From: Humulus lupulus
Taxonomy: Eukaryota; Streptophyta; Magnoliopsida; Rosales; Cannabaceae
DNA: 64,000 bases
Direction of reading: 5' to 3'
Assembly: GCF_963169125.1 (NCBI RefSeq)
Contig: NC_084798.1
Location: 203,603,481 to 203,667,480 of the forward strand
The translations under genes and the position numbers were made by a program. Below are positions 1 through 9,278 of the stretch, one piece after another. Position 1 is the stretch's first letter. Every line of letters starts with the position of its first letter. The notes under the pieces are model-generated. The model did no database searches. It had not been told where the DNA came from and saw only the letters and a list, made by a program, of their open reading frames with translations.

Positions 1-686
1 CGAATCTACTCGTCTTTCATCAACCAAGTCAAGGGAAGCGCAAAGTAGCTCATGGTTGCGGTCCTGGTCATATGCCTGGATTCTATGCGAAGGTACCTTA
101 ATCTCCACAGGGAGGACTACCTCACTCCCAAAAGTCATGGTGAAAGGAGTATGACCCGTAGGAGTCCGATGCAAGGTCCGGTATGCCCACAGAACCTGGG
201 GGAGCTGTTCTGGCCAGACCCCCTTGGCTTCGTCTAGTCTCTTCTTGAGGCTCGCCTTTAGGGTCTTATTGACGGCCTCGACCTTGGCATTTTCCTGAGG
301 ATAGGCCGCGGATGAGAAGCTTTTCACGATCCTGTACCTTTCGCAAAATTCGGTGAATAGGTCGCTGTCGAACTGAGTCCCATTGTCGGAAATGATTTTC
401 TTGGGCAGCCCGAATCGGCAGATATGCTCTTAACCACGAAGTCGAGAACTTTTTTGGAAGTTATTGTTGCTAAAGGCTCGGCCTCAGCCCAGTTTGTGAA
501 GTAGTCAATAGCCACCACGGCGTAGTGGACCCCGCCTTTTCCAGTGGGGAGGGCGCCAACCAAGTCGATTCCCCAGACCGCAAATGGCCATGGGGAAGAG
601 ATCATCTTCAGCTCGACGGAGGGGGGGGGGGGGGGGGGCTCGGGAAACTGTGGCGAATCACTAGCACCTGTCGCACTTCTTGACAT
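1..686 (-). pseudogene. gypsy integrase fragment, frameshifted
   Basis: The open part (686-324) encodes the start of the integrase core: the conserved WGIDLVG with the first catalytic Asp, followed by VVAIDYFTNWAEAEPL. After about base 420 the expected second-Asp region is out of frame, and pieces of the rest of the core are scattered over other frames down to base 1. Upstream, an 18-nt G run (C run on this strand) at 621-638 sits exactly in the linker from zinc-binding domain to core. Slippage in this tract is a likely source of one frameshift. The C-terminal part is outside the window. Confidence 0.8.
621..638. repeat. 18-bp poly-G tract inside integrase
   Basis: Eighteen consecutive G on the plus strand. 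Related gypsy integrases have a short linker here, so the tract is probably a slippage expansion in this copy, or an assembly or homopolymer error. Confidence 0.85.
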
Positions 687-858
687 ACGAGACCGAGTCC
701 TTTGACAGAGTGGGCCAGTAATATCCTTGCCTTAAAAATTTTAGGGCCAAGAATCGCCCCCCAGTGTGATCCCCGCAAAAACCTTCATCCACCTCCTACA
801 GGATGGCCTTTGCTTCACCTGGCAGAACACACCGTAGGAGAGGAAGGGAGTGCCCACG

Positions 859-3204
859 TCAGTACAGCACCCCATCGACCATTGTATACCTTGGGACCTG
901 GTACAGTACCCGCCGCGCATCATTACACCCTTCAGGTAGCCTCCCCTCAGCGAGATATTCAAGGATGGGGTTCATCCAGGTCAGCCTGGCGTCGATCATC
1001 TCGACCTCCGCCCCGACTCCTTCTATACTTGGTTTCTCCAAGAACTCTACCGGTACTAACCCCAAAGCCTCCGTCTCCCCGGAGGTGGCGAGCTTGGCAA
1101 GAGCGTCTGCGTTAGCGTTCTGCTCCTGAGGTATCTGCTCGACTGAGCCTCGCCCAAATGCGGACAGCTCGACTTTTACCTTTGCCAGGTAAGTAGCCAT
1201 CTTGGGCCCTCGTGCCTGATATTCACCTAGAACCTGGTTTACCACGAGCTGGGAGTCACTGAAGCACTGGACGGAGCTCTCCTTCAACTCCTGGGCTATT
1301 CTTAGCCTGGCCAGCAAAGCTTCGTATTCGGCCTCGTTGTTGGAGGCCTTGAATCCGAATCTTAGCGCCGAGTGGAATCGATGTCCCTCAGGGGATATCA
1401 AAATGATTCCAGCCCCGGAGCCGTTCTCATTGGATGAGCCATCCACGAAGATCTTCCACGACATCAGGGCCGAGGTGACCTGGGGTGAGTCTTCTGCAGG
1501 ATCCTCCCAGAATCCTGTGCACTCTGCCACAAAATCGGCCAAGGCCTGAATTTTTGTAGCAGTTTGTGGGGTGTACAAGATTTCGAACTGACTGAGTTCG
1601 ATAGCCCACTTTAACAGGCGTCCCGATGCTTCAGGTTTTTGCAAAACCTGCCTCAGAGGCTGATCGGTCATGACGTGTATTGAGTGGGACTGGAAGTACG
1701 GCCTGAGCTTTCGGGAGGCCGTGATAAGACAGAACGCCAATTTTTCCATCAATGGGTACTGGGATTCAGCCCTGAGAAGTCTCTTACTGATGTAGTAGAC
1801 CAGTTTCTGAACCCGGTCTTCTTCTCGGACCAATACGGCACTAGCTGCATCCTCTGTGACAGCTAGGTAGAGAAAAAGGGGCTCTCCTGCCTTTGGTTTG
1901 GACAATACGGGTGGTTCGGCCAGATGTGCCTTCAGGTCGAGGAAAGCACTTTCGCACTCCTCTGTCCACTCGAATTTCTTATTTCCTCGAAGCAGGTTGT
2001 AGAATGGCAGGCACTTGTCGGTGGATTTTGAAATAAACCGATTTAGGGCTACTACCCTTCCTGTCAGGCCTTGGACGTCTTTGCGTGACCTGGGTGAGGG
2101 AAGCTTGAGCAATGGCCTGATCTTGTCGGGGTTTGCCTCGATTCCTGGGGTATTGATGATGAAACCCAGGAATTTTCCAGATGCGACCCCAAAAGTGCAC
2201 TTCTGTGGATTAAGCCTCATGCCGTACTCCTGAAGTATCTTGAAGCATTCTTCCAGGTCGGAAACATGGTTATCGGCAGTCTTTGACTTGACCAGCATGT
2301 CGTCAACACACACTTCCATGTTCTTCCTGATATGGTTGGCGAACATTCTATTTACTAACCTCTGGTATGTAGCGCCGGCGTTCTTCAGCCTGAATGGCAT
2401 GACCTTGTAACAATAGACGTTAGTCGGGGTCATGAAGCTGGTGTGCTCCTGGTCCGCCGGATTCATGGCGATTTGGTTGTAGCCTAAGTACGCGTCCATA
2501 AAGGACATGAGCTCGTGCCCCGTTGTGGCATCCACCAATTGGTCAATCCTTGGCAAGGGAAACCAATCTTTGGGGCAGGCTTTATTCAGGTCAGAGAAAT
2601 CGATGCAGGTCCTCCATTTCCCGTTGGGCTTCGGGACCAGCACGGGGTTGGCGACCCAAATCGGAAACTTGGCTTCACGGATAAAGCCGCATTTCTTGAT
2701 CCGGGCTACTTCTTCCTCTAAGGCCTCAGCCTGAGTTGTTCCCAGGCGCCTTTGCTTCTGGGACTTTGCAGGAACGCTCTTATCCAGATGAAGGGTGTGA
2801 ATGATGACATTTGGATTGATTCCCACCATGTCCTCGTGTGACCACGCAAACACATCCAGGTTATCCTGCAGAAACTTGATTAGTTCCGCTTTCCTCTTGT
2901 TACAGAGGTTTTTCCCGAGCTTGACCATCCGTGAAGGATTTTGTGGATCGTTGTTTACTTCCTCGAGCTCTTCAATGGCCTGGAGCTCGGACTTATCCTC
3001 GCCTATTCGGGGGTCAATATCCTCATTTAAGACGATATTTTCCCCTTCGGCGCTCTGAGGATTTTCAATCTCAGGATCAGTTAAAGGTTCCTGAGATTCC
3101 TCTCCTCCACCTTGGATGGCCATCGCTAGCTGCCCAGGTTTCAATTTTCCCTTCATGGAAATGCTATAGCATTCCCTGGCAGCGAGCTGATCGCCACGGA
3201 CCAT
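859..3204 (-). CDS. gypsy reverse transcriptase - RNase H - second RNase H polyprotein segment
   Basis: A 781-residue open frame. Residues ~160-340 are RT: VPKPNGKWRTCIDFSDLNKA, then FMDAYLGYNQI, and the catalytic box as CVDD where YVDD is usual (Tyr to Cys). Residues ~430-560 are the RT-linked RNase H (FLYLAVTEDAASAVL, later YPLMEKLA). Residues ~590-720 form a second, cellular-like RNase H (KIFVDGSSNENGSGAGI, NNEAEYEAL, and a terminal NADALA box), the Tat-group hallmark. It is in the same frame as the protease ORF just upstream. It replicates element RNA into DNA in virus-like particles. The frame is lost before integrase. Confidence 0.93.
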   Translation of the reverse strand: MVRGDQLAARECYSISMKGKLKPGQLAMAIQGGGEESQEPLTDPEIENPQSAEGENIVLNEDIDPRIGEDKSELQAIEELEEVNNDPQNPSRMVKLGKNLCNKRKAELIKFLQDNLDVFAWSHEDMVGINPNVIIHTLHLDKSVPAKSQKQRRLGTTQAEALEEEVARIKKCGFIREAKFPIWVANPVLVPKPNGKWRTCIDFSDLNKACPKDWFPLPRIDQLVDATTGHELMSFMDAYLGYNQIAMNPADQEHTSFMTPTNVYCYKVMPFRLKNAGATYQRLVNRMFANHIRKNMEVCVDDMLVKSKTADNHVSDLEECFKILQEYGMRLNPQKCTFGVASGKFLGFIINTPGIEANPDKIRPLLKLPSPRSRKDVQGLTGRVVALNRFISKSTDKCLPFYNLLRGNKKFEWTEECESAFLDLKAHLAEPPVLSKPKAGEPLFLYLAVTEDAASAVLVREEDRVQKLVYYISKRLLRAESQYPLMEKLAFCLITASRKLRPYFQSHSIHVMTDQPLRQVLQKPEASGRLLKWAIELSQFEILYTPQTATKIQALADFVAECTGFWEDPAEDSPQVTSALMSWKIFVDGSSNENGSGAGIILISPEGHRFHSALRFGFKASNNEAEYEALLARLRIAQELKESSVQCFSDSQLVVNQVLGEYQARGPKMATYLAKVKVELSAFGRGSVEQIPQEQNANADALAKLATSGETEALGLVPVEFLEKPSIEGVGAEVEMIDARLTWMNPILEYLAEGRLPEGCNDARRVLYQVPRYTMVDGVLY

Positions 3205-3210
3205 GCATAT

Positions 3211-3582
3211 TCACGTGGAAGAAGGGAATTTCAGCGTGAGGTGGTGAACAGAGGTGATGGCCTCAAAAGCTATAAGTGTGGGTCGGCCCAAAATAGCATT
3301 GTACGCAGCGGGGCAGTTGATGACCACGAACTCGAGGAGTTTGGAGACTGTCCGAGGTGCTTCTCCTAGGGTGATCACCAGCTCGATCGTCCCTATAGCC
3401 GCTGATCCTTCTCCCGAAAATCCATACAACATCATGGAGGTCGCCTTATCGATCAGCGTGGACCGAAATAGAAGGTTTACCGAGCTCCCATTATCGATCA
3501 GCACTCTCCTAACCCTCCGATTAGCGAGCTGCACTGCTACAACCAGGGGGGTCGTTATGAGGGAACTGAAAGTGGTTGGCAT
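3211..3582 (-). CDS. gypsy aspartic protease segment
   Basis: A 123-residue frame with RRVLIDNGSSVNLLF, where DNGSS is the aspartic protease active site (DTG/DSG family), and the downstream ILGRPTL flap and hydrophobic motif typical of Ty3/gypsy proteases. It overlaps the 3' end of gag (3521-3582) in another frame and shares its frame with the RT segment, separated by a stop near 3208. The family would normally make this as part of a gag-pol precursor, so the frame break means this copy could not do so without frameshifting or readthrough. Confidence 0.85.
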   Translation of the reverse strand: MPTTFSSLITTPLVVAVQLANRRVRRVLIDNGSSVNLLFRSTLIDKATSMMLYGFSGEGSAAIGTIELVITLGEAPRTVSKLLEFVVINCPAAYNAILGRPTLIAFEAITSVHHLTLKFPSST

Positions 3583-4735
3583 CTTCTTCAGTAAAAATAA
3601 TTGGCTGTCTCTCCAATCGCTGCTGCTTTGGCAGACGCTGCTCTGGGACGAACTCTACTCCGTTATGCGCCTTGATTTCGTTTACGTACCTCTTTTGGGC
3701 ACCCCTGCTCGCGCCAGCCAAATGCGAACCTCCCAAGATTGTGGATATCTCTCCTCCTATCACTGGAGGAGGGACGTCTTGATCTACCTGAGACCCGGGC
3801 TGACTGGCCGGGACTTCCGGAGCAGGTCGGCTTGTCGGAGCCCTGTTCTGCGCGTACTGAGCCAATGGGCCGGCTCTGATGAGAGTTTCTATCTCATATT
3901 TCAAATGCCTACAATCATCGATATTTTGGCCAACGTCGTTGTGAAAACGGCAAAACTTGGAGGTGTCTCGCTTCCCCTTCTGGTGCTTTAACGGCTCCGG
4001 CTTCTTCCAGGGGAGGCGAGTAGAGTTCTCTAGGAAGATGTTCTCCCTAGAGTGGGTGAGCTTTGTGTAAATCGCGTAGACCGGCTTAAATTTGTCTACG
4101 GACTTATTCTTCTTTGGGTCGTACTGGTTTCCCTCGCCGTTCCCCTTTCTTTTGCCTCCACCGAACTGGTTATTCTGTGTGGTCACTATCACGACCTCCA
4201 TTCCCACTCCAGCGGGCTGCTCAGGGACCTGGCTGGTTCCTGCAGCTGAGGCTTGGGCTTCCTCCAAGTTGATCCATCCTTGGGCCCTATTCAGGAATTC
4301 ATTCACTGAGCTGACTCCCTTCCTTTGTATTTCGTTCCAGAGTCCCCCTCCGACGAGGATTCCAGTCCTCAAAGCCATGAGCTTGGAGTTTTCATCTGCG
4401 TCTCTGGCCCGAGCAGCGACATTTGCGAACCTGCTCAGGTAAGCCTTCAGAGGCTCGTCGGGTTGTTGCCTCACATTAGCCAGAGAGTCGGCCTTGACGC
4501 GGGCAGCCTGGGAGGCTCGAAATGCCCTTTTGAAGTCAGCAGAGAAAGTCTTCCAGGAGCTAATTGATTGTTTCTTTCTTTGTTTGAACCACTGTCTGGC
4601 TGGTCCAGTCAGTGTGGAGGGAAATATCAGACACCTCAACTCAGGGCCAATGTTGTGGGCCATCATCAGGGTATTGAACATCCCCAGATGATCTGACGGA
4701 TCTCCGTCTCCGTTGAATTTGGACAGGTGCGGCAT
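3521..4735 (-). CDS. gypsy gag, capsid and C-terminal region
   Basis: A 404-residue open frame. The N-terminal ~100 residues are a retrotransposon gag capsid domain (MPHLSKFNGDGDPSDHL, then LTGPARQWFKQ). Residues ~245-290 have a Cys/His segment (CRFHND...DDCRHLK) typical of Tat-like gag proteins. Gag forms the virus-like particle that packages element RNA. The true start lies upstream: N-terminal gag segments in other frames at 4803-6027 belong to the same protein and are split from this piece by indels. Confidence 0.88.
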   Translation of the reverse strand: MPHLSKFNGDGDPSDHLGMFNTLMMAHNIGPELRCLIFPSTLTGPARQWFKQRKKQSISSWKTFSADFKRAFRASQAARVKADSLANVRQQPDEPLKAYLSRFANVAARARDADENSKLMALRTGILVGGGLWNEIQRKGVSSVNEFLNRAQGWINLEEAQASAAGTSQVPEQPAGVGMEVVIVTTQNNQFGGGKRKGNGEGNQYDPKKNKSVDKFKPVYAIYTKLTHSRENIFLENSTRLPWKKPEPLKHQKGKRDTSKFCRFHNDVGQNIDDCRHLKYEIETLIRAGPLAQYAQNRAPTSRPAPEVPASQPGSQVDQDVPPPVIGGEISTILGGSHLAGASRGAQKRYVNEIKAHNGVEFVPEQRLPKQQRLERQPIIFTEEDANHFQFPHNDPPGCSSAAR

Positions 4736-4802
4736 ACGGAAACTGGGTGGGTATGTCGTTGCTGCTATGCTGGGGACGAAAAGCTCAAGCTCGTCCCCCG
4801 AA

Positions 4803-6027
4803 TCATATTCGTCTTTCTCTTTCTCCGACAGGAGCTCTCATCAGCTCCTCCATTTGAGCTAGGCGATCAAGGGTTTTGTCCTGATTTCCTTGGTTATTCT
4901 GGGGCTGATCGACAGCTCCGGATCCATTGTATACGTTTGGTGGGTTATTGCCCCTCCTATCCTGAGATAGGTTATTTGGGGCATTCCCGCCGTTACGTAC
5001 CTCGGACAGGTCACCCCCTGAGCGAGCATGGCTGCCACCTCCTACTGGTTCCCCTCTATGAGAGTTAAGGCGATCTCGTAGGTCGCCCCTCGTGGTGGCT
5101 TGAGGACTTTCCGCCGAGCTTAAGCGTTGACGCAAGTCTCCACCAGAAAGGTCACTCCAGCGACTGCCAGTCCAGTAGCTCCCGTTAGAGAAGCTCGGAG
5201 TCCGCCTTTGGGGGTGAGGATCCGGGCTCCCTCTTGGCGCCCTACCACGTCGGGAAGGTCCTGCGGAAGGGGGATTTCTCCTGCTGCTTTCATAAGCTGG
5301 AATATCTCAGATGGGCCGAGGAGAAGACGGATATCTTATTGGTGATGGAGGATGCCTGACCGGAGATGCAATCCTGGTTCCGTTAGGGCGAGTCAAGTTA
5401 GGTGGGGGCCTTTCGGCCCTGCCAACCTGCGGGTCCCGCGCCTTGCGATCTGGATGAGGCGCAGGACGGCTGGTGGGGACGGGCTGGTGTTGTGAGCCCT
5501 CCCACGGATCTCCTTCTAGAATTCTCTCGAGCCCTCCTGGGCGCGCTCGAGGCTGGCTGGGAGCTGGGAGTTGAAGTTCGGACCGAGGGGCTATACTGTT
5601 GTTCGGCTCTAGGCATTTCTTCGAAGTTTGCCTCTCGACGGTGCGATGAGGGAATAGAGTTGGATGTCGGAGGTCTGTCCGAGCGGCTAGGCCTGGACCG
5701 ATTACCCTGACAGGACTTACGAGTCTCGCCTTGCCTCTTTCCGACGTTAGCATCGGTTATAAGAGGGGGTAGTCGGGCCAACACCTCCTTAATCGGCTGA
5801 CTAGCTTTCGCCAGTTGGCTCCTCAGCTGAGCATTCTCCATTTCTACCGCAGTGTAAAAATCTGGGTTTGGATTAGGTGGCTGGGGCGCCGAACTTCCAG
5901 TGTCATCCTGGCCAACCGGGCGCTGCTGAACTTCAGGATTTTGCTCACCAGAGATGGCGGCATGATGAGCCTCCTGCCCATCATGTTGTTCCGCCTCGTT
6001 ACCGTGTCTTGATCGAGTGGTCACCAT
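4803..6027 (-). pseudogene. gypsy gag N-terminal region, frame-broken
   Basis: The gag start is the ATG at 6027 (minus strand), about 35 nt downstream of a PBS copy, encoding MVTTRSRHGNEAEQHDGQEA. This frame runs to 5398. Other frames carry continuations at 5753-5307 and 5135-4803 (rich in Arg, Asn, Gly, ending in a predicted amphipathic LDRLAQMEELM stretch). At least two indels separate them from the capsid part starting at 4735. The low-complexity, polar N-terminus is common in this group. Confidence 0.7.
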
Positions 6028-7883
6028 AGTTGGATGTTTGCGATAGCACCAATCTAACTAGCTTTCAATGAAAGCACCAAACTGTTGACGCGGTTCTTCG
6101 CCAACAGGTAATTAAGAAAATAAGAGGAAAGGATTAGTGCTTAATAATGAACCGAAATTGATGAATGATCTTTTTATGGACTGATGACACAAACACGTTT
6201 TTTTGGTGGTTCGAAGGTTAAAATCCTTCTACTCCACCAGCCAATGTTATTGCTATATGCCTGATATTCTTTACAGGGTATTTCCTTACACAGTAGAATC
6301 CAACCTCCTTAAACTGCTGACTAGCTTTCGCCAGTTGGCTCCTCAGCTGAGCGTTCTCCATTTCTACCGCAGTGTAAAAATATGGGTTTGGATTAGGTGG
6401 CCGGGGCGCCAAACTTCCAGTGTCATCCTGGCCAACCGGCTGCTTGCCCGGCCGCTGCTGGACTTCAGGATTTTGCTCACCAGAGATGGCGGCATGATGA
6501 GCCTCCTGCCCATCATGTTGTTCTGCCTCGTTACCGTGTCTTGATCGAGTGGTCACCATAGTTTGATGTTTGCGATAGCACCAATCTAACTAGCTCTCAA
6601 TGAAAGCACCAAACTGTTGACGCGGTTCTTCGCCAACAGGTAATTAAGAAAATAAGAGGAAGGGATTAGTGCTTAATAATGAACCGAAATTGATGAATCA
6701 TCTTTTTATGGACTGATGACACAAACACGTTTTTTTGGTGGTTCGAAGGTTAAAATCCTTCTACTCCACCAGCCAATGTTATTGATATATGCCTGATATT
6801 CTTTACAGGGTATTTCCTTACACAGTAGAATCCAACCTCCTTAATCTGCTGACTAGCTTTCGCCAGTTGGCTCCTCAGCTGAGCGTTCTCCATTTCTGCC
6901 GCAGTGTAAAAATCTGGGTTTGGATTAGGTGGCCGGGGCGCCGAACTTCCAGTGTCATCCTGGCCAACCGGCTGCTTGCCCGTCCGCTGCTGGACTTCAG
7001 AATTTTGCTCACCAGAGATGGCGGCATGATGAGCCTCCTGCCCATCATGTTGTTCCGCCTCGTTACCGTGTCTTGATCGAGTGGTCACCATAGTTGGATG
7101 TTTGCGATAGCACCAATCTAACTAGCTCTCAATGAAAGCACCAAACTGTTAACGCGGTTCTTCGCCAACAGGTAATTAAGAAAATAAGAGGAAGGGATTA
7201 GTGCTTAATAATAAACCGAAATTGATGAATGATCTTTTTATGGACTGATGACACAAACACGTTTTTTTGGTGGTTCGAAGGTTAAAATCCTTCTACTCCA
7301 CCAGCCAATGTTATTGCTATATGACTGATATTCTTTACAGGGTATTTCCTTACACAGTAGAATCCAACCACCTTAATCTGCTGACTAGCTTTCGCCAGTT
7401 GGCTCCTCAGCTGAGCGTTCTCCATTTCTACCGCAGTGTAAAAATCTGGGTTTGGATTAGGTGGCCGGGGCGCCGAACTTCCAGTGTCATCCTGGCCAAC
7501 CGGCCGCTGCTGGACTTCAGGATTTTGCTCACCAGAGATGGCGGCATGATGAGCCTCCTGCCCATCATGTTGTTCCGCCTCGTTACCGTGTCTTGATCGA
7601 GTGGTCACCATAATTGGATGTTTGCGATAGCACCAATCTAACTAGCTCTCAATGAAAGCACCAAACTGTTGACGCGGTTCTTCGCCAACAGGTAATTAAG
7701 AAAATAAGAGGAAGGGATTAGTGCTTAATAATGAACCGAAATTGATGAATAATCTTTTTATGGACTGATGACACAAACACATTTTTTAGGTGGTTCGAAG
7801 GTTAAATTCCTTCTACTCCACCAGCCAATGTTATTGCTATATGCCTGATATTCTTTACAGGGTATTTCCTTACACAGTAGAAT
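5778..7883 (-). repeat. four tandem copies of a ~520-532-bp gag/PBS/LTR-end unit
   Basis: Units start at the shared CCAAC at 5778, 6300, 6832 and 7364 and end at another CCAAC at 7884 (lengths 522, 532, 532, 520 bp). Read on the minus strand, each holds the last ~210 bp of the LTR, the LTR end, a PBS and the first ~80 codons of gag with its own ATG (6027, 6559, 7091, 7611). Only the leftmost unit continues into full gag and only the rightmost into the full LTR. The 10-12-bp length difference comes from a small insert (near 6440 and 6973) shared by the two middle units. The repeat junction is a CCAAC microhomology between LTR and gag. Confidence 0.92.
7645..7664 (-). other. primer-binding site (intact-LTR copy); further copies at 7125, 6593, 6061
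   Basis: Minus strand reads TTGGTGCTTTCATTGAGAGC two bases after the LTR end, the expected PBS position; TGG matches the CCA tail of a tRNA. The same 20-mer follows the split LTR at 60766-60785. Copies lie at 7125-7144, 6593-6612 and 6061-6080 (the last with one change). I cannot assign the tRNA from memory. Confidence 0.75.
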
Positions 7884-8420
7884 CCAACCCTTTGCAACTC
7901 CCAGGGTCTCCATATTTATAGGAGAGGGCACCTGGGGGTTGGTAAGGGGGGTCATCCCGTGACCTTCTTACCTATCATATCACTTATGTGACATTCATGA
8001 TTAATTCCTAAAACTTGACACATAAAGTGTGGTCTAATCAATAGGTAAGGGGATAATGGGCCGCACGGCCCAACCCAGTTGTGGGTGCCTGAATACGAAC
8101 GTTCATGCTGCGTGTTCGAGAAGTCAGGGATATATCAGACACGTGATGTCTGATATATGCACGTTTACCTTGCGTGGTTGACTTTACAAAAGGTCATAGC
8201 TTCCAACTCCAGCTCGTGGTACGAGCTGGATGCCTCCTGGATCTGCGACCTTCACAATCCTGACGCGATCCTTAAGTAATTTTGGTGAACCTTTTGGATA
8301 CCCAAGCTAACGAGGTAGGACCTGACGACAGCAGCTCCGGTCATGGGGGATCCACAAGCTGAGATATAATTAGGTCATATCTCAGCTCGCTAATAGCCCG
8401 TTGGAAAATTAGGGCGTACA
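7667..8420 (-). repeat. 5' LTR of the gypsy element
   Basis: 754 bp on the minus strand, beginning TGTACGCCCTAATTTTCC and ending CCGCGTCAACA next to the PBS. The terminal 24 bases can form an imperfect hairpin (TGTTGGCG with CGTCAACA). The outer end abuts sequence that is continuous in the Helitron copy at 20853. Confidence 0.88.
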
Positions 8421-8721
8421 CTAAGAATTAGCAACAAATTATTATTTTTTTTTTTTAAAACTAGCAATAAACTTAAATTTAAATTCTACATATAATATTT
8501 AATATTACATTAAACATATAATATATAATCTCTTGTTGTCACTCCCAAATTCAAAAACTAGAACAAACATAAACTTAAACAAAAATAAATAAATTATTTA
8601 ATTAAAATAGGATATTTATTCCAAAATTTATATGACATTAATATAAATTTAATTAAAATAATTAATAAATTCTATAAATAAAACTAAGCAAACGTGCATA
8701 TTGCACGTTGCTTGTATCTAC
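8421..8721 (+). mobile_element. Helitron-like 3' fragment
   Basis: Closely matches 20850-21143, the 3' part of the Helitron at 19599. Near the end is a short hairpin (CGTGCA TAT TGCACG) 12 bases before CTAC, where a Helitron would have CTRR. The 5' part is cut off by the gypsy LTR at 8420 and presumably lies beyond the left edge. Confidence 0.7.
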
Positions 8722-8741
8722 TATATACATATATATAGAAC

Positions 8742-9147
8742 AATTCTTCTGTAGGGGCTTCACTTTAAGCCCTACCGGTAGGGCTCTCAGTGTTTCTCGA
8801 CCCGTGAATAGTTTTCGGCGCGATTTTTTTTTATGACCGTGTATATTGTAGTTATTTAGAACATCCTGCAAATTTTCAGAAAATTCTGAATAGTTTACAG
8901 TACTGAAAACTAGGTTCAAACATGTTGTTTTCCACTCGCATAAAAAAAATTAGTCATCCGTGCAACAACATGTTTGAACTTAGTTTTTGGTACTGTAAAC
9001 TATTTAGAATTTTCTGAAAATTTGCAAGATGCTCTAAATATCTACAATATACATGGTCATAAAAAAAATCGCGCCGAAAACTGTTCACGTGTCAAGAACA
9101 CTGAGAGTCCCACCGGTAAGGCTTAAAGTGAAGCCTATAGAAGAATT
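8742..9147. mobile_element. foldback element 1 (long terminal inverted repeats)
   Basis: Left arm 8742-8929 is an imperfect inverted copy of right arm 8964-9147, with a ~34-bp loop. Arms start AATTCTTCTGTAGGGGC and its partner AATTCTTCTATAGGC. There is no coding capacity, and the flanks are too TA-rich to define a target duplication. It shares internal arm sequence with the element at 9792, so both belong to one family (perhaps Mutator-like foldback MITEs). Confidence 0.85.
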
Positions 9148-9278
9148 CCCCGATGTATATATATATATTTATATTTATATATAGTTGCCAAACTTTGTTT
9201 AGGTGTACTATTTTTTAGATTAATATATATACACAAATGTGTATAATAATGTAATATATATATATATATATATTTATA
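9148..9278. other. TA-rich spacer
   Basis: Mostly (TA)n and related low-complexity sequence, including a (TA) run at 9252-9271. Nothing else seen. Confidence 0.7.

Larger units (their letters stand above)
1..8420 (-). mobile_element. Ty3/gypsy LTR retrotransposon, Tat-like (left part outside window)
   Basis: Read on the minus strand, the order is LTR (8420-7667), primer-binding site, gag, protease, reverse transcriptase with RNase H and a second RNase H, then integrase running off the window at base 1. A second RNase H domain between RT and integrase is characteristic of the plant Tat/Ogre group of Ty3/gypsy. The reading frame changes several times between gag, PR/RT and IN, so this copy is defective. 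It appears inserted into a Helitron-like repeat: the right flank (8424 onward) continues a sequence found uninterrupted at 20853-21143. The second LTR and the matching target duplication (candidate CTAAG, 8421-8425) would lie left of the window. Confidence 0.93.
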
